Source: Acidovorax sp. CF316 (GTDB taxonomy: Bacteria; Pseudomonadota; Gammaproteobacteria; Burkholderiales; Burkholderiaceae_C). Taken from it: 32,618 bases of DNA. Below the pieces are notes generated by a model. It saw only the letters and a program-made list of their open reading frames with translations. It made no database searches and was not told the DNA's origin. The DNA lies in the NCBI RefSeq assembly GCF_000276605.1, contig NZ_AKJX01000125.1:1-32618 (forward strand), given 5' to 3'. Positions 16,501-24,291 of this stretch are shown here, piece after piece. Position 1 is the first letter of the stretch; each line of letters begins with the position of its first letter. Made by a program: the position numbers and the translations under genes.

Positions 16501-17321
16501 GCGCAGGTACTCCCGCCCAAGTCCTGAGCTTGCCGCTGGACCATGTGGTCATCGCGGTCAACGACCTTGACAAGACCATCGCCGACTACCAGGCGCTGGG
16601 CTTCAACGTGTTGCGCGGTGGCGATCACCCCGGCCGGCCCACGCACAACGCCCTGGTGGTGTTTGCCGACGGCAGCTACTTCGAGCTCATCGCCTGGCGC
16701 GAGCCGGCACCCGCCGACCGCTGGTGGCAGCTGCTGCAGCAGCATGGCGAGGGCATCATCGACTTTGCCTTGCTGCCACCGGGCACCGCCACCACCGTGG
16801 CCGCCGCCCAGGCACGCGGCCTGGCGCTGAGCGGCCCGCACGACGGCGGCCGCGTGCGGCCCGACGGCGAACAGCTGCGCTGGCAGACGGCACGCCCGCC
16901 CTCGCCCGACCTGCCCTTCTTGTGCGGCGACCTCACGCCGCGCGCGCTGCGCGTGCCCGAGGGCGATGCCCGCGTGCATCCCAATGGCGCGCTCGGTGTG
17001 GCCAGCCTGTCCATTGCCGTGCACGACCTGCCCGCCAGCCTGGCGCGCTACCGGGCCTTGCTGGGCGAACCACCGCAGGGGGCTCCGGCCAGCCATGCCA
17101 GTGCGGCGGTGGACCTGCCGCACAGCGACGTGCAGGTGGCGCTGGTGCGCGCCGGAGCCGCCACCCTGGTGCTGAGCGCGCCACGCACCGAGGCCGGTCC
17201 GCTGGCCCGGCACCTGGCCACACGCGGGGAGGGGCCCTATGCGCTCGTGCTTGCAGGGGCCCAAGGTGCCACGCAAGTGCTCGATCCGGCACTCACGCAC
17301 GGCGCCCCGATCCGGTTCTGA
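16497..17321 (+). CDS. VOC family (glyoxalase-like) protein
   Basis: The 274-residue protein contains two vicinal-oxygen-chelate units. The first starts LDHVVIAVNDLDKTIADYQALGFNV (residues 13-38) with a following FADGSYFELIAW; the second starts GVASLSIAVHDLPASLARYRALLG near residue 166. The layout fits the glyoxalase-like domain family of uncertain function rather than a true glyoxalase I. Possible metal ligands are H15 and the Glu in YFELIAW. It is coupled by ATGA to the OsmC gene. The substrate is unknown; an isomerase, hydrolase or binding role in the same pathway is possible. Confidence 0.82.
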   Translation: MSAGTPAQVLSLPLDHVVIAVNDLDKTIADYQALGFNVLRGGDHPGRPTHNALVVFADGSYFELIAWREPAPADRWWQLLQQHGEGIIDFALLPPGTATTVAAAQARGLALSGPHDGGRVRPDGEQLRWQTARPPSPDLPFLCGDLTPRALRVPEGDARVHPNGALGVASLSIAVHDLPASLARYRALLGEPPQGAPASHASAAVDLPHSDVQVALVRAGAATLVLSAPRTEAGPLARHLATRGEGPYALVLAGAQGATQVLDPALTHGAPIRF

Positions 17322-17399
17322 GCCGAGCCGGCAGCCCCGGAGCGCGCTGCCATGACCCGTTGCCAGCGTTTTCAGGGAAAGCACTGGCAGGTGACTTGC

Positions 17400-17427
17400 T
17401 TGCAATACTGTGCATGCATTCGATAAT
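17400..17427 (+). promoter_or_regulatory. Candidate sigma-70 promoter of the histidine phosphatase gene
   Basis: TTGCAA (17400-17405) and GATAAT (17422-17427) are separated by 16 bp. Transcription would start near 17433-17435, right at the likely ATG at 17435, implying a leaderless or almost leaderless mRNA. The spacer contains the palindrome TGCATGCA. Confidence 0.45.
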
Positions 17428-17434
17428 GGGTGGG

Positions 17435-18118
17435 ATGACTGAACTGATCTTGATACGCCACGGCGAAACCGACTGGAACCGTGAACTGCGCTTCCAGGGC
17501 CAGGTGGACGTGCCCCTGAACGCCACCGGCCACGAGCAGGCACGCCGCCTGGCCGAGCGCCTGGGCGCAGAGCGGCTGGTGGTGGACCACTTGGTCTGCA
17601 GTGACCTCATTCGCACGCGCCAGACGGCGCAGCCCGTGCTGGGTACCCTCTTGCCGCAGCTTCACATCGACAATGTGGTGGACGCCAGCCTGCGCGAGCA
17701 GAGCTTCGGCCTGGTCGATGGCATGCGCGTGGACGACATCAAGCTGCAGCACGCCGGGGCCTGGGAGAACTGGCTGCGCTTCGACGCCGACGGCGGCATG
17801 CCAGGTGGCGAGACCACGCGCCAGTTCCACACGCGCGTGATGGATGCCGTGCGCCGCCTGGCGCAGGAGCATGCGGGCAAGACGCTGATGGTGGTGACGC
17901 ACGGCGGCGTGCTCGACATGGTCTGGCGCACGGCCCGCGGCGTGGGCCTGCACGGCCCGCGCCAGAGCGACATCCCGAATGCCGGCTTCAACCGCGTGCG
18001 CCTCGACGGCGATGCCATCGAACTGCTGCACTGGGCCGACGTGCGCCACCTGGCGGACCTGCCGCCACAGCCGGTCTACGACCAGAAGAAACTGCTCGTG
18101 GAGAGCGCGGCCGAGTAA
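17435..18118 (+). CDS. Histidine phosphatase family protein (phosphoglycerate mutase-like)
   Basis: The 227-residue protein opens MTELILIRHGETDWN, with catalytic H9 in the RHG motif. Partner residues are seen in SDLIRTRQTAQP, the Glu of ASLREQSFG, and the second His in VVTHGGVLDMVW. These enzymes transfer phosphate through a phospho-His; members include cofactor-dependent phosphoglycerate mutases and broad phosphatases such as CobC and YtjC/GpmB. The short length fits the phosphatase (GpmB-like) branch, but the substrate is open. An in-frame ATG lies at 17426 inside the putative -10 box. The gene ends six bases before the stop of the convergent kinase-like gene. Confidence 0.88.
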   Translation: MTELILIRHGETDWNRELRFQGQVDVPLNATGHEQARRLAERLGAERLVVDHLVCSDLIRTRQTAQPVLGTLLPQLHIDNVVDASLREQSFGLVDGMRVDDIKLQHAGAWENWLRFDADGGMPGGETTRQFHTRVMDAVRRLAQEHAGKTLMVVTHGGVLDMVWRTARGVGLHGPRQSDIPNAGFNRVRLDGDAIELLHWADVRHLADLPPQPVYDQKKLLVESAAE

Positions 18119-18124
18119 GAGGCT

Positions 18125-18820
18125 TCAGGGCAGGGTGATGTCGACCTGGTGCTGCTGCGCCTGAACCTCTACCTTGAGCGGCTCGGCCAGCCGCAGCAGG
18201 GCGGCCAGGTCCAGTGCCGGTGGCCGTGCAGGGCCGCCGGCCTCGGGCGGCGGCAGGAAGTCCGGCGACGCGGTCGACGTGCCATGGGCGCGCACCCGCA
18301 CGCCGAGCGCGCCCACCGGCTCCACCGTGACCTGGGCAGGCGCCGGGCCGGGTTGTTCGGCCAAGTGGTAGATGGCGGCCAGCACCAGGTACAGCAGCGT
18401 GTGCGGCACCTTGGCGTCGCCCTCCCAGCCGGGGGCATCCTCGGCCAGCGGCTCCATCTCGGTGCCGCGCACCATCAGCATCGGGCGCGCCAGTTCCACC
18501 GCTTCGCGCGCCAGTTCCAGCACGGTGTGGCGGTCGTTGATCTGCAGGTCCCACAGCCGCAGCCGGCGGATGTGGCGCGAGATCTCGGAGAGTTGTTCCT
18601 CGATCTGCTCCACGCGTTCCACGGCCTGCTCGGGTGCCATGTCGCCCTGGCCCAGGCGGCGCTTGAGCAGCATGGTGCCCATGCGCATCACCGACAGGGG
18701 GCTGGCCACGTCGTGCCGCAGCACGGGCATGGCACGCATCAGCACGGCATGCTGCAGCCCGGCATCCGTCAGCTCCCGGGCAGTGTCGGGCACAGGGGGG
18801 GCGGGCTTCTTGGCAGGCAT
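18125..18820 (-). CDS. Degenerate histidine-kinase-like protein (dimerisation/phosphoacceptor domain with decayed ATPase domain)
   Basis: The 231-residue protein has a good H-box, VLRHDVASPLSVMRMG, with H36, in a two-helix dimerisation region (residues 20-90). The following part aligns loosely to the ATPase domain, but the N-box is replaced by YLVLAAIYHLAE and no G-boxes exist, so it should not bind ATP. There is no sensor or membrane segment. It is the last gene of the phytochrome operon, 25 bases after the response regulator. By analogy with ChpT-like phosphotransferases it may relay or drain phosphate to or from the regulator; this is inference. The start at 18820 is chosen as the ATG preceding the Lys/Pro-rich lead. 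Confidence 0.75.
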   Translation of the reverse strand: MPAKKPAPPVPDTARELTDAGLQHAVLMRAMPVLRHDVASPLSVMRMGTMLLKRRLGQGDMAPEQAVERVEQIEEQLSEISRHIRRLRLWDLQINDRHTVLELAREAVELARPMLMVRGTEMEPLAEDAPGWEGDAKVPHTLLYLVLAAIYHLAEQPGPAPAQVTVEPVGALGVRVRAHGTSTASPDFLPPPEAGGPARPPALDLAALLRLAEPLKVEVQAQQHQVDITLP

Positions 18821-18845
18821 GGGCGGGGTGGTCCTTGGAGGAATC

Positions 18846-19247
18846 TCAGGGGGTGGGCGGCGATTGCAGCGCGGCGGTGCAGCGTGCCAGCAGGGCGTCG
18901 AAGGCGTCGAAGTCGAGCGGCTTGCCCAGGATGTAGTCAAAAACGCCCATCTGTCCGGCGGCAGTGCGGGCGTTGCCCGAGGCCATGCCGGTGATGGCAA
19001 TCGCAAAGCAGGGACCTGCGCCGTGCGCGGCCACGCTCGCGCGCAGCAGGGGCACCAGGTCCGAGCCGCTCATGTCCGGCAGGTTCTGGTCCACCAGGAA
19101 GATCTGCACGGGCTTCTCGCGGGCCAGCTCCAGCGCACGGGCCGCGGTGGCGGCTGTGCGCACGGCATGGCCTTCCATGGACAGCAGTTCTTCCAGGAGT
19201 TCGGTGGCGTCCTGGTTGTCGTCGATGACAAGGATCTCTAGCGGCAT
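18846..19247 (-). CDS. Single-domain response regulator of the phytochrome operon
   Basis: This 133-residue protein is one receiver domain with all working residues: the acidic pair D9/D10, phosphoacceptor D53 in FLVDQNLPDMSG, T86 in AITGM and K109 in ILGKPLD. It has no output domain, so it must signal through protein contact or act in a relay. Its gene starts five bases after the phytochrome stop and precedes the kinase-like gene, making it the expected phosphate acceptor of the phytochrome kinase, as Rcp1 is for Cph1. Confidence 0.92.
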   Translation of the reverse strand: MPLEILVIDDNQDATELLEELLSMEGHAVRTAATAARALELAREKPVQIFLVDQNLPDMSGSDLVPLLRASVAAHGAGPCFAIAITGMASGNARTAAGQMGVFDYILGKPLDFDAFDALLARCTAALQSPPTP

Positions 19248-19252
19248 GGTGG

Positions 19253-21481
19253 TCAGGAAGAGGGGTGGTCGGCGGCGCCCGGCGGGCGCAGCGGCAGGTG
19301 CACGGTGAACACCACATGCGGTGCTGCGTGGGCGTAGCCGATGCGGCCGCCGTGGCCCTGCACGATCTGGTGCGCGATGTACAGGCCCAGGCCCAGGCCG
19401 GAGCGGTTGCGTGCCTTGCCCACGGAGGAGGACTTGAACGGGGTGAAGAGATCGGCCGCCACCTCGGGCGCGATGGGCGGTGCCACGTTGCGCACCTGGA
19501 CCACCGGGCCAGCCGGCGAGCCATGCGCATGCACTTCGACCGGGTGGCCGGCATCGCCATGGTGGCGCGCGTTGCTGATGAGGTTGGCAAACACCTGGGC
19601 GATGCGGTCGGGATCGGCCTCGGCGCGCAGGCTGTCCGGCAGGTGCCCCACCAGCTGCATGCCCGGGTGGGCCATGCGCGCCTCGTCCATCAAGTCGGCC
19701 AACAGCTGCACCAGGTCGATGGTGGCGGGCTGCAGGTCCAGGCCCAGTCGGCTTTGCAGGCGCGACATGTCCATCACCTGGCTCACCAGGCGCTGCATGC
19801 GGCTGCTGCTGGACTGGATGCGCCGGCCCAGCTTGCCGGTGCTGCCGTCGGTGCCGTTGTTCTTCTCGAGCACCCGGGCCGCCATGCTGATGGAGTGCAA
19901 TGGGTCGCGCAGGTCGTGGCCGAGCACGGCCATCAGGTGGGCGCGGGCGTTGTTCAGTTCGGCATGGCGCGCGCTCTGGGCGCGCACCAGTTCGGCGAGC
20001 AACTGGCGGGCGATGTCCAGGTCGTCACCGGCCCATTGTTCGGCGGTGGAACGCACGATCTCCTTCCACAGGTCGAACGAACCGCGCGGCGTGAGGCGCG
20101 GCCCCAGCGGGCCAGGGCGCACTTCCTTCTCGGGCTTGCCGCCCCAGTGGATGGTCTCGATCTGCTCCTTGCGCAGGAACACCAGCCAGCTGCCGCGGTG
20201 CATGTCCAGCGGCAGGGCCAGCACGCCACACCAGGGCGCCAGCTGCACGCCGACCTCGGGCGCCTCCAGCGGCAGGGCATGGGTAGCGTAGAGAGTGCCA
20301 CCGGCGTGCGTGGCATCGAGCCAATGCAGCAGGGCCCGGGCGGCCGTATCGCTGATCTCTCCTTCGATGCACAGCTTGCTGTGTTCGGAGACGATGATGG
20401 CCCCTGCGTGCATCGAGGTGGCTAAGGCTGCCGCGTGGGTACACAGCGCGGCGAACTCGTCGTCGGAGTGCAGCACGCTCTCCATCACGCGCGTGCGCAG
20501 CTCGGCCACCTGCTGCTGGCGTTCGGCCTGCTTGCGCGCGAGGACCGCCTGGATGGTGGCGCCCAGCATCTGCGCCATCACGTCGCAGGCCATGCGCACG
20601 CTGTAGGGCACCTGCCGCGGCCCCATGTGGTGGCAGGCCAGCAGGCCCCAGAGCCGGTTGTTGATGACGATGGAGATGCTCATGGACGCGCCCACGCCCA
20701 TGTTGCTGAGGTATTCGATGTGGATCGGCGAGACGCTGCGCAGGATGGCGGCGCTCAGGTCCAGCGGCTTTTCGTCGGTCTGCTGCAGGGGCACCGGCGC
20801 GGCGCGCACGTCGGCGATCAGGCGCAGCGTGTTGGCCACATACAGGGCCCGTGCCTGCGCGGGGATGTCGCTGGCCGGGTAGCGCCGGCCGAGGTAGGGA
20901 TCGAGGAAGTCCGCGCGCGATTCGGCCACCACGTCGCCGCTGCTGTCCGGCCGAAACCGGTAGGCCATCACCCGGTCAAAGCCGGTGAGTGCGCGCACTT
21001 CCTGCGTGGCCAGTTGCAACAGGTCGTCGATGGAAGCGCGCGGGCGGCGCAGCTTTTCCATCGCGCGGTGCGCCTGCACGGCAAAGCCCGCGAGCTCATC
21101 GCTCGATGCCTGGCGCGCCTCGAACTCGATCACCAGCAGGTCGTGCGACTGGTGCAGCACCACGTCGAAGCTGCGGCCTGCCGTCTCCAGTTCGGTGGGC
21201 ATGGGCAGATCGGTGGAGGCGCTCAGGGCCGCCAGGCCCTCGGCGAACAAGTCCTGCAGCAGGGGATGGTTGGCCACCAGGGGGCTGTCGCGCAGCAGCT
21301 CGCCAGGCTGTGCCGCATGGCCGAGCAGCGGCTGGGCATTGCTGCTCGCATGGCGCACCTGACCGGTCGCATCCACGGCCACGAGCACGCCGTGGGACTG
21401 GATGGAGCCCGGGATGTGGATGGGCTCGCGGTCGCAGTTGTCCAGCGTGGTGGGCTGCACGGGGGCCGTGCCGGAGGTCAT
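19253..21481 (-). CDS. bphP: Bacteriophytochrome histidine kinase
   Basis: The 742-residue red/far-red photoreceptor kinase starts with a PAS domain holding the biliverdin-binding C16 in NCDREPIHIPGSIQSHG. A GAF domain follows (about 145-310) with DIP at 205-207 and the CHHMGPR His. The PHY domain (about 320-505) carries the tongue motif PRGSF near 465. The kinase part has an H-box with H522 in GHDLRDPLHS, an N-box ANLISNARHH near 631-640 and GLGLGL at 695-700. The usual DxGxG box is NVAPPI, as in several phytochrome kinases. The ATG at 21481 overlaps the heme oxygenase stop as ATGA. Light-driven phosphorylation of the downstream regulator is expected from the family. Confidence 0.96.
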   Translation of the reverse strand: MTSGTAPVQPTTLDNCDREPIHIPGSIQSHGVLVAVDATGQVRHASSNAQPLLGHAAQPGELLRDSPLVANHPLLQDLFAEGLAALSASTDLPMPTELETAGRSFDVVLHQSHDLLVIEFEARQASSDELAGFAVQAHRAMEKLRRPRASIDDLLQLATQEVRALTGFDRVMAYRFRPDSSGDVVAESRADFLDPYLGRRYPASDIPAQARALYVANTLRLIADVRAAPVPLQQTDEKPLDLSAAILRSVSPIHIEYLSNMGVGASMSISIVINNRLWGLLACHHMGPRQVPYSVRMACDVMAQMLGATIQAVLARKQAERQQQVAELRTRVMESVLHSDDEFAALCTHAAALATSMHAGAIIVSEHSKLCIEGEISDTAARALLHWLDATHAGGTLYATHALPLEAPEVGVQLAPWCGVLALPLDMHRGSWLVFLRKEQIETIHWGGKPEKEVRPGPLGPRLTPRGSFDLWKEIVRSTAEQWAGDDLDIARQLLAELVRAQSARHAELNNARAHLMAVLGHDLRDPLHSISMAARVLEKNNGTDGSTGKLGRRIQSSSSRMQRLVSQVMDMSRLQSRLGLDLQPATIDLVQLLADLMDEARMAHPGMQLVGHLPDSLRAEADPDRIAQVFANLISNARHHGDAGHPVEVHAHGSPAGPVVQVRNVAPPIAPEVAADLFTPFKSSSVGKARNRSGLGLGLYIAHQIVQGHGGRIGYAHAAPHVVFTVHLPLRPPGAADHPSS

Positions 21482-22089
21482 GCGGGTGTTCCTTGCGTGG
21501 CGTCGAAATGCGCCTGCAGGCCCTGGAAGGCGGCCAGCGCGCCATCGCATGCGGCCGCAATGGCCTCGGGCGATGCCACGTGGGTGCGCAGCAGCGCCAT
21601 GAATGCCTTCCAGCGCGCACCCGTGCCCGCCCCATCGCCCTGCAGATAGCGCAGCGGGTGCGGTGCCAGCCGGGGCGCGAGGCTGCGGTAGAGCACCTGC
21701 CCGCCGAGCTGCGAACCTTCGACCACATAGGCCAGGCCCCAGCGCAGGGCATCGGCCTGGCCGGGGTGGCGCGCCAGGGCCTGCTCCAGGCACTGTGCGG
21801 TGGTTTCACTGGGCTTTGGCCAGGGCCGGCTGGCCAGGTCCTCGCGCAGCGCAGACAGCCGCCCTGCAGGCGCGAAGCCAAAGCTGGGTGTTTGCGCCTG
21901 CAGGTCCTGCAGCGCAGGCCAGAGCGCCTGCAGCCAGGCAGACAGTGCCTGGACATGCTCCAGGTAGTCGACCAGGCCGGCGTCGGCGCGGGCGATGGGC
22001 AGGCCGGAGTCGAGCTGCGCATGCCGCGCAGCCGTGGCAAGCCGCAGCGCTTGCAGGACATCGACCGCTGCGGCGGGCTGGGGTGGCAT
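21478..22089 (-). CDS. bphO: Biliverdin-producing heme oxygenase
   Basis: BphO opens heme to biliverdin, the chromophore of the phytochrome encoded immediately downstream. The 203-residue protein has the proximal heme ligand H23 in LRLATAARHAQLDS and the distal-helix glycine motif in YVVEGSQLGGQVLYRSL. Length is close to other bacterial heme oxygenases. The start at 22089 is the last ATG before the conserved helix; a GTG at 22152 would add 21 Pro-rich residues. Neither has a good ribosome-binding site. Its stop overlaps the bphP start by ATGA, tying chromophore supply to apoprotein synthesis. Confidence 0.9.
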   Translation of the reverse strand: MPPQPAAAVDVLQALRLATAARHAQLDSGLPIARADAGLVDYLEHVQALSAWLQALWPALQDLQAQTPSFGFAPAGRLSALREDLASRPWPKPSETTAQCLEQALARHPGQADALRWGLAYVVEGSQLGGQVLYRSLAPRLAPHPLRYLQGDGAGTGARWKAFMALLRTHVASPEAIAAACDGALAAFQGLQAHFDATQGTPA

Positions 22090-22286
22090 GGGGGCGAGGG
22101 CGGTGTGCGGCAAGGTACGGGCGACCTGTGGAGGGGGGAGGGGGCACCGCACTCCAGGGTACTGTGCGCTCCCATTCTAGAACCGGATTGCCCTTTGCAG
22201 GCCCCGTGCCGACAGGGGTTTGCACCGGTCCGCGGCCTGCCGCCGTGGCGGCGGGCTGCGCGGCTACGGCACCATGCGGCGTTGTC
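22090..22286 (-). promoter_or_regulatory. Leader region upstream of bphO
   Basis: This 197-bp gap separates the TTC38-like gene stop from bphO. On the minus strand a good -10 match, TAGAAT, lies at 22179-22174 within the palindrome TTCTAGAA; a weak -35 (CTGCAA) is 16 bp upstream. Transcription from here would start near 22167. No terminator with a T-tract was found after the preceding gene, so read-through from the upstream operon is possible. Confidence 0.35.
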
Positions 22287-23681
22287 CTACGTGGAGCGCA
22301 GGGCGCCGTCGAGGGCCAGGGCGGCATACACCGCCTGGAGCTGGCGTGCCAGGCGCAAGGACTCGGGCTGGGCATTGGCCTGGGGCTGCAGCAGGTTCTG
22401 CAACGCGGCCCACTGGCCGCTTCGGGCCAGGGCGTCGAGGTAGACCTGGTGGAACAGGTCGCGCTGGGCATGGCTGCCGCCCACGGCCACCAGCTGCGGC
22501 AGGGCCAGGCCCAGCTGCGATGCCGCCATGGCCCAGTCCCCGGTCGCATGCGCGAGCAGGCCATGGGCCGCGGGCACGCAGACCTGCTGCCACACGCGGC
22601 GCTCGTGCGCCTCGGTGCGGCTGGCGGCGTGGGCCTCGATGTGGTGCAGCAATGTGCGCGCTGCATCCACGCGGCCAGCGCGCGCCAGGCCGTAGAGGTA
22701 CTGCAGGTCCAGGAAGGGCAGCACCTGGTCGGACAGGCGCAACGCCAGGTGGCCGGCCAGGTCGTCCCAGCGCGCGCGTCCCACGTCCACGCCGGCCAGC
22801 TCCAGCCGCGCCAGCAGCGAGACGGCGTTGATCTGGTCCTGCGTGTATTCCTTGACCACGCCCCAGACCTGCTGGTCGTACAGCGCGAGCACTTCGGCAT
22901 GGCGCTCCTGCTCCAGCAGGAACAGGGCCTGGTGCCACCAGTTGTGCGTGACCATGAAGGAGTTCAAACCCGTCCAGGTGTCGCTCACGCCGGCCATGAA
23001 CTCCGTGCCCTCGGCAATGCGGCCCTGGGTCAGCATCACGTGCGCCAGGGCATGGTGGGCCCAGGGCTCCTTGCGGCACAGGCCGACCGCATGTCGGGCC
23101 GAGGCTTCGGCCCGGTCGAGCAGATGGCACTGCTCCCAGCCGAAGGCCAGCATGCCGTGCAGATAGGGCACTTCGGCCGCGGCCGGCAGGGCGGCCAGCG
23201 CGATGCGCAGCATGCCCGGCGAGTCGCCGCGGTTGAACAGGTGGTACTGGCCGAGCTTGAGCGAGGCCAGGTCACGCGGGTGCAGGCGGGCCTGCTCTTC
23301 ATGCAGCGCAATGGCGCGTGGCAGGTCGCCGGCGGCCCAGGCGGCCACGGCGGCGACGAAGCGCTGCTCGCGCTCCGTGGCCTGGCCAGCGGCTGCCTGC
23401 GCGCGCGCGAGGTAGGGAAGCGCATTGCGCGGTGCATCGGCGGATTCGGCGAACATGTGCAGCGCCGCGCAGCAGGCCTGCACGATGGCGCTGTGGTCCT
23501 GCTCGGCCGCGAGCACATTCACTGCGCGTGCCTCGCATGCGATGAAGCCGTCGACGAAGTCGTTCAGCGCCGCAAGGCTGCCCTGGTCGTGCAGGGTGAC
23601 GGGGTTGCCCAGGCTGTCGGTGGCGGTGTGCATCGGTGCATTGTGCGGGGCAGGCAGTCCCCCCGTCCTGAGGCAACTCAT
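22287..23681 (-). CDS. TPR protein resembling TTC38
   Basis: This 464-residue protein consists of helical repeats without a signal peptide. Recognisable TTC38-like segments are MHTATDSLGNPVTL near the start, EREQRFVAAVAAWAAGDLPRAIALHEE, HPRDLASLKLGQYHLFNRGD, VPYLHGMLAFGWEQCH, and HNWWHQALFLLEQERHAEVLALYD. The biochemical function of this family is unknown. The ATG at 23681 overlaps the preceding stop as ATGA and has GAGGG four bases upstream; the later ATG at 23633 begins the conserved part and is a possible alternative. Last gene of the amidase/ABC run. Confidence 0.8.
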   Translation of the reverse strand: MSCLRTGGLPAPHNAPMHTATDSLGNPVTLHDQGSLAALNDFVDGFIACEARAVNVLAAEQDHSAIVQACCAALHMFAESADAPRNALPYLARAQAAAGQATEREQRFVAAVAAWAAGDLPRAIALHEEQARLHPRDLASLKLGQYHLFNRGDSPGMLRIALAALPAAAEVPYLHGMLAFGWEQCHLLDRAEASARHAVGLCRKEPWAHHALAHVMLTQGRIAEGTEFMAGVSDTWTGLNSFMVTHNWWHQALFLLEQERHAEVLALYDQQVWGVVKEYTQDQINAVSLLARLELAGVDVGRARWDDLAGHLALRLSDQVLPFLDLQYLYGLARAGRVDAARTLLHHIEAHAASRTEAHERRVWQQVCVPAAHGLLAHATGDWAMAASQLGLALPQLVAVGGSHAQRDLFHQVYLDALARSGQWAALQNLLQPQANAQPESLRLARQLQAVYAALALDGALRST

Positions 23682-24286
23682 TTGCCCTCGATGAGGGCGA
23701 TGTATGCGGTGCGGGTGGCGGGCGACACCGAGGCCACGAGCTGCTCGTGCGGCGTCTTGTGGCGCGCCAGCATGCGCGCCGTGGCGATGGTCTTCGATTT
23801 GCAGAACCAGTGGCAGCTGTGCTGCATGAGCAGCAACTCGGCGGTCATCACGAAGGCCTTGTCCTTGGGCGTGCGGTGCTCGCTGTTCTCGGCCACGCTG
23901 GCGATGCCGCGCGCGTGGATGGCCAGGGCGCGGCGCATGTCGAAGGTGGCTGCGGGCAGGATGGCCTGCGCGAAGGGGATGGCCAGGGCCAGGCGGCTCA
24001 CGCGGGACTGGGCCTCGTCCACCTTGGAAAAGTCGGCGGCAAAGCGCGTGAACTGCTCGGCCAGCTGCGATTCGGTGGTCTCCAGCAGCGACCAGATCTG
24101 GCTGCGCCGCTCGTCGGTGCCTTCGCCCAGGGCACGCAGGTAGCCCTCGGTCAGCGCCTCCATGAGCTTTTCGATCTGGTAGTTGGCCAGGTGGGCGCCG
24201 AGCAGCGCAATGCGCTTGCGCTGCTCCTTGGCATTGAGCATGTAGATGCCGCTGGCGATCAGGATCGACAGGATCAGGACGTCCAT
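23678..24286 (-). CDS. Membrane-anchored protein of unknown function
   Basis: This 202-residue protein has one N-terminal hydrophobic segment, MDVLILSILIASGIYMLNA, probably a signal anchor. The rest is a largely helical, charged region (residues 20-195) with heptad-like stretches around SQIWSLLETTESQLAEQFTRFA and a KSKTIATARMLARHKTPHEQL part. I do not recognise the family. It starts five bases after the amidase stop and overlaps the TTC38-like gene by ATGA, so it is cotranscribed. The anchor might bring an operon partner to the inner membrane; that is speculation. Confidence 0.7.
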   Translation of the reverse strand: MDVLILSILIASGIYMLNAKEQRKRIALLGAHLANYQIEKLMEALTEGYLRALGEGTDERRSQIWSLLETTESQLAEQFTRFAADFSKVDEAQSRVSRLALAIPFAQAILPAATFDMRRALAIHARGIASVAENSEHRTPKDKAFVMTAELLLMQHSCHWFCKSKTIATARMLARHKTPHEQLVASVSPATRTAYIALIEGK

Positions 24287-24291
24287 GGCGA

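Noticed and set aside
21603-24143. Long + strand frame opposite bphO and the TTC38-like gene
   Set aside because: No domain and low-complexity composition; the minus-strand genes explain the region.
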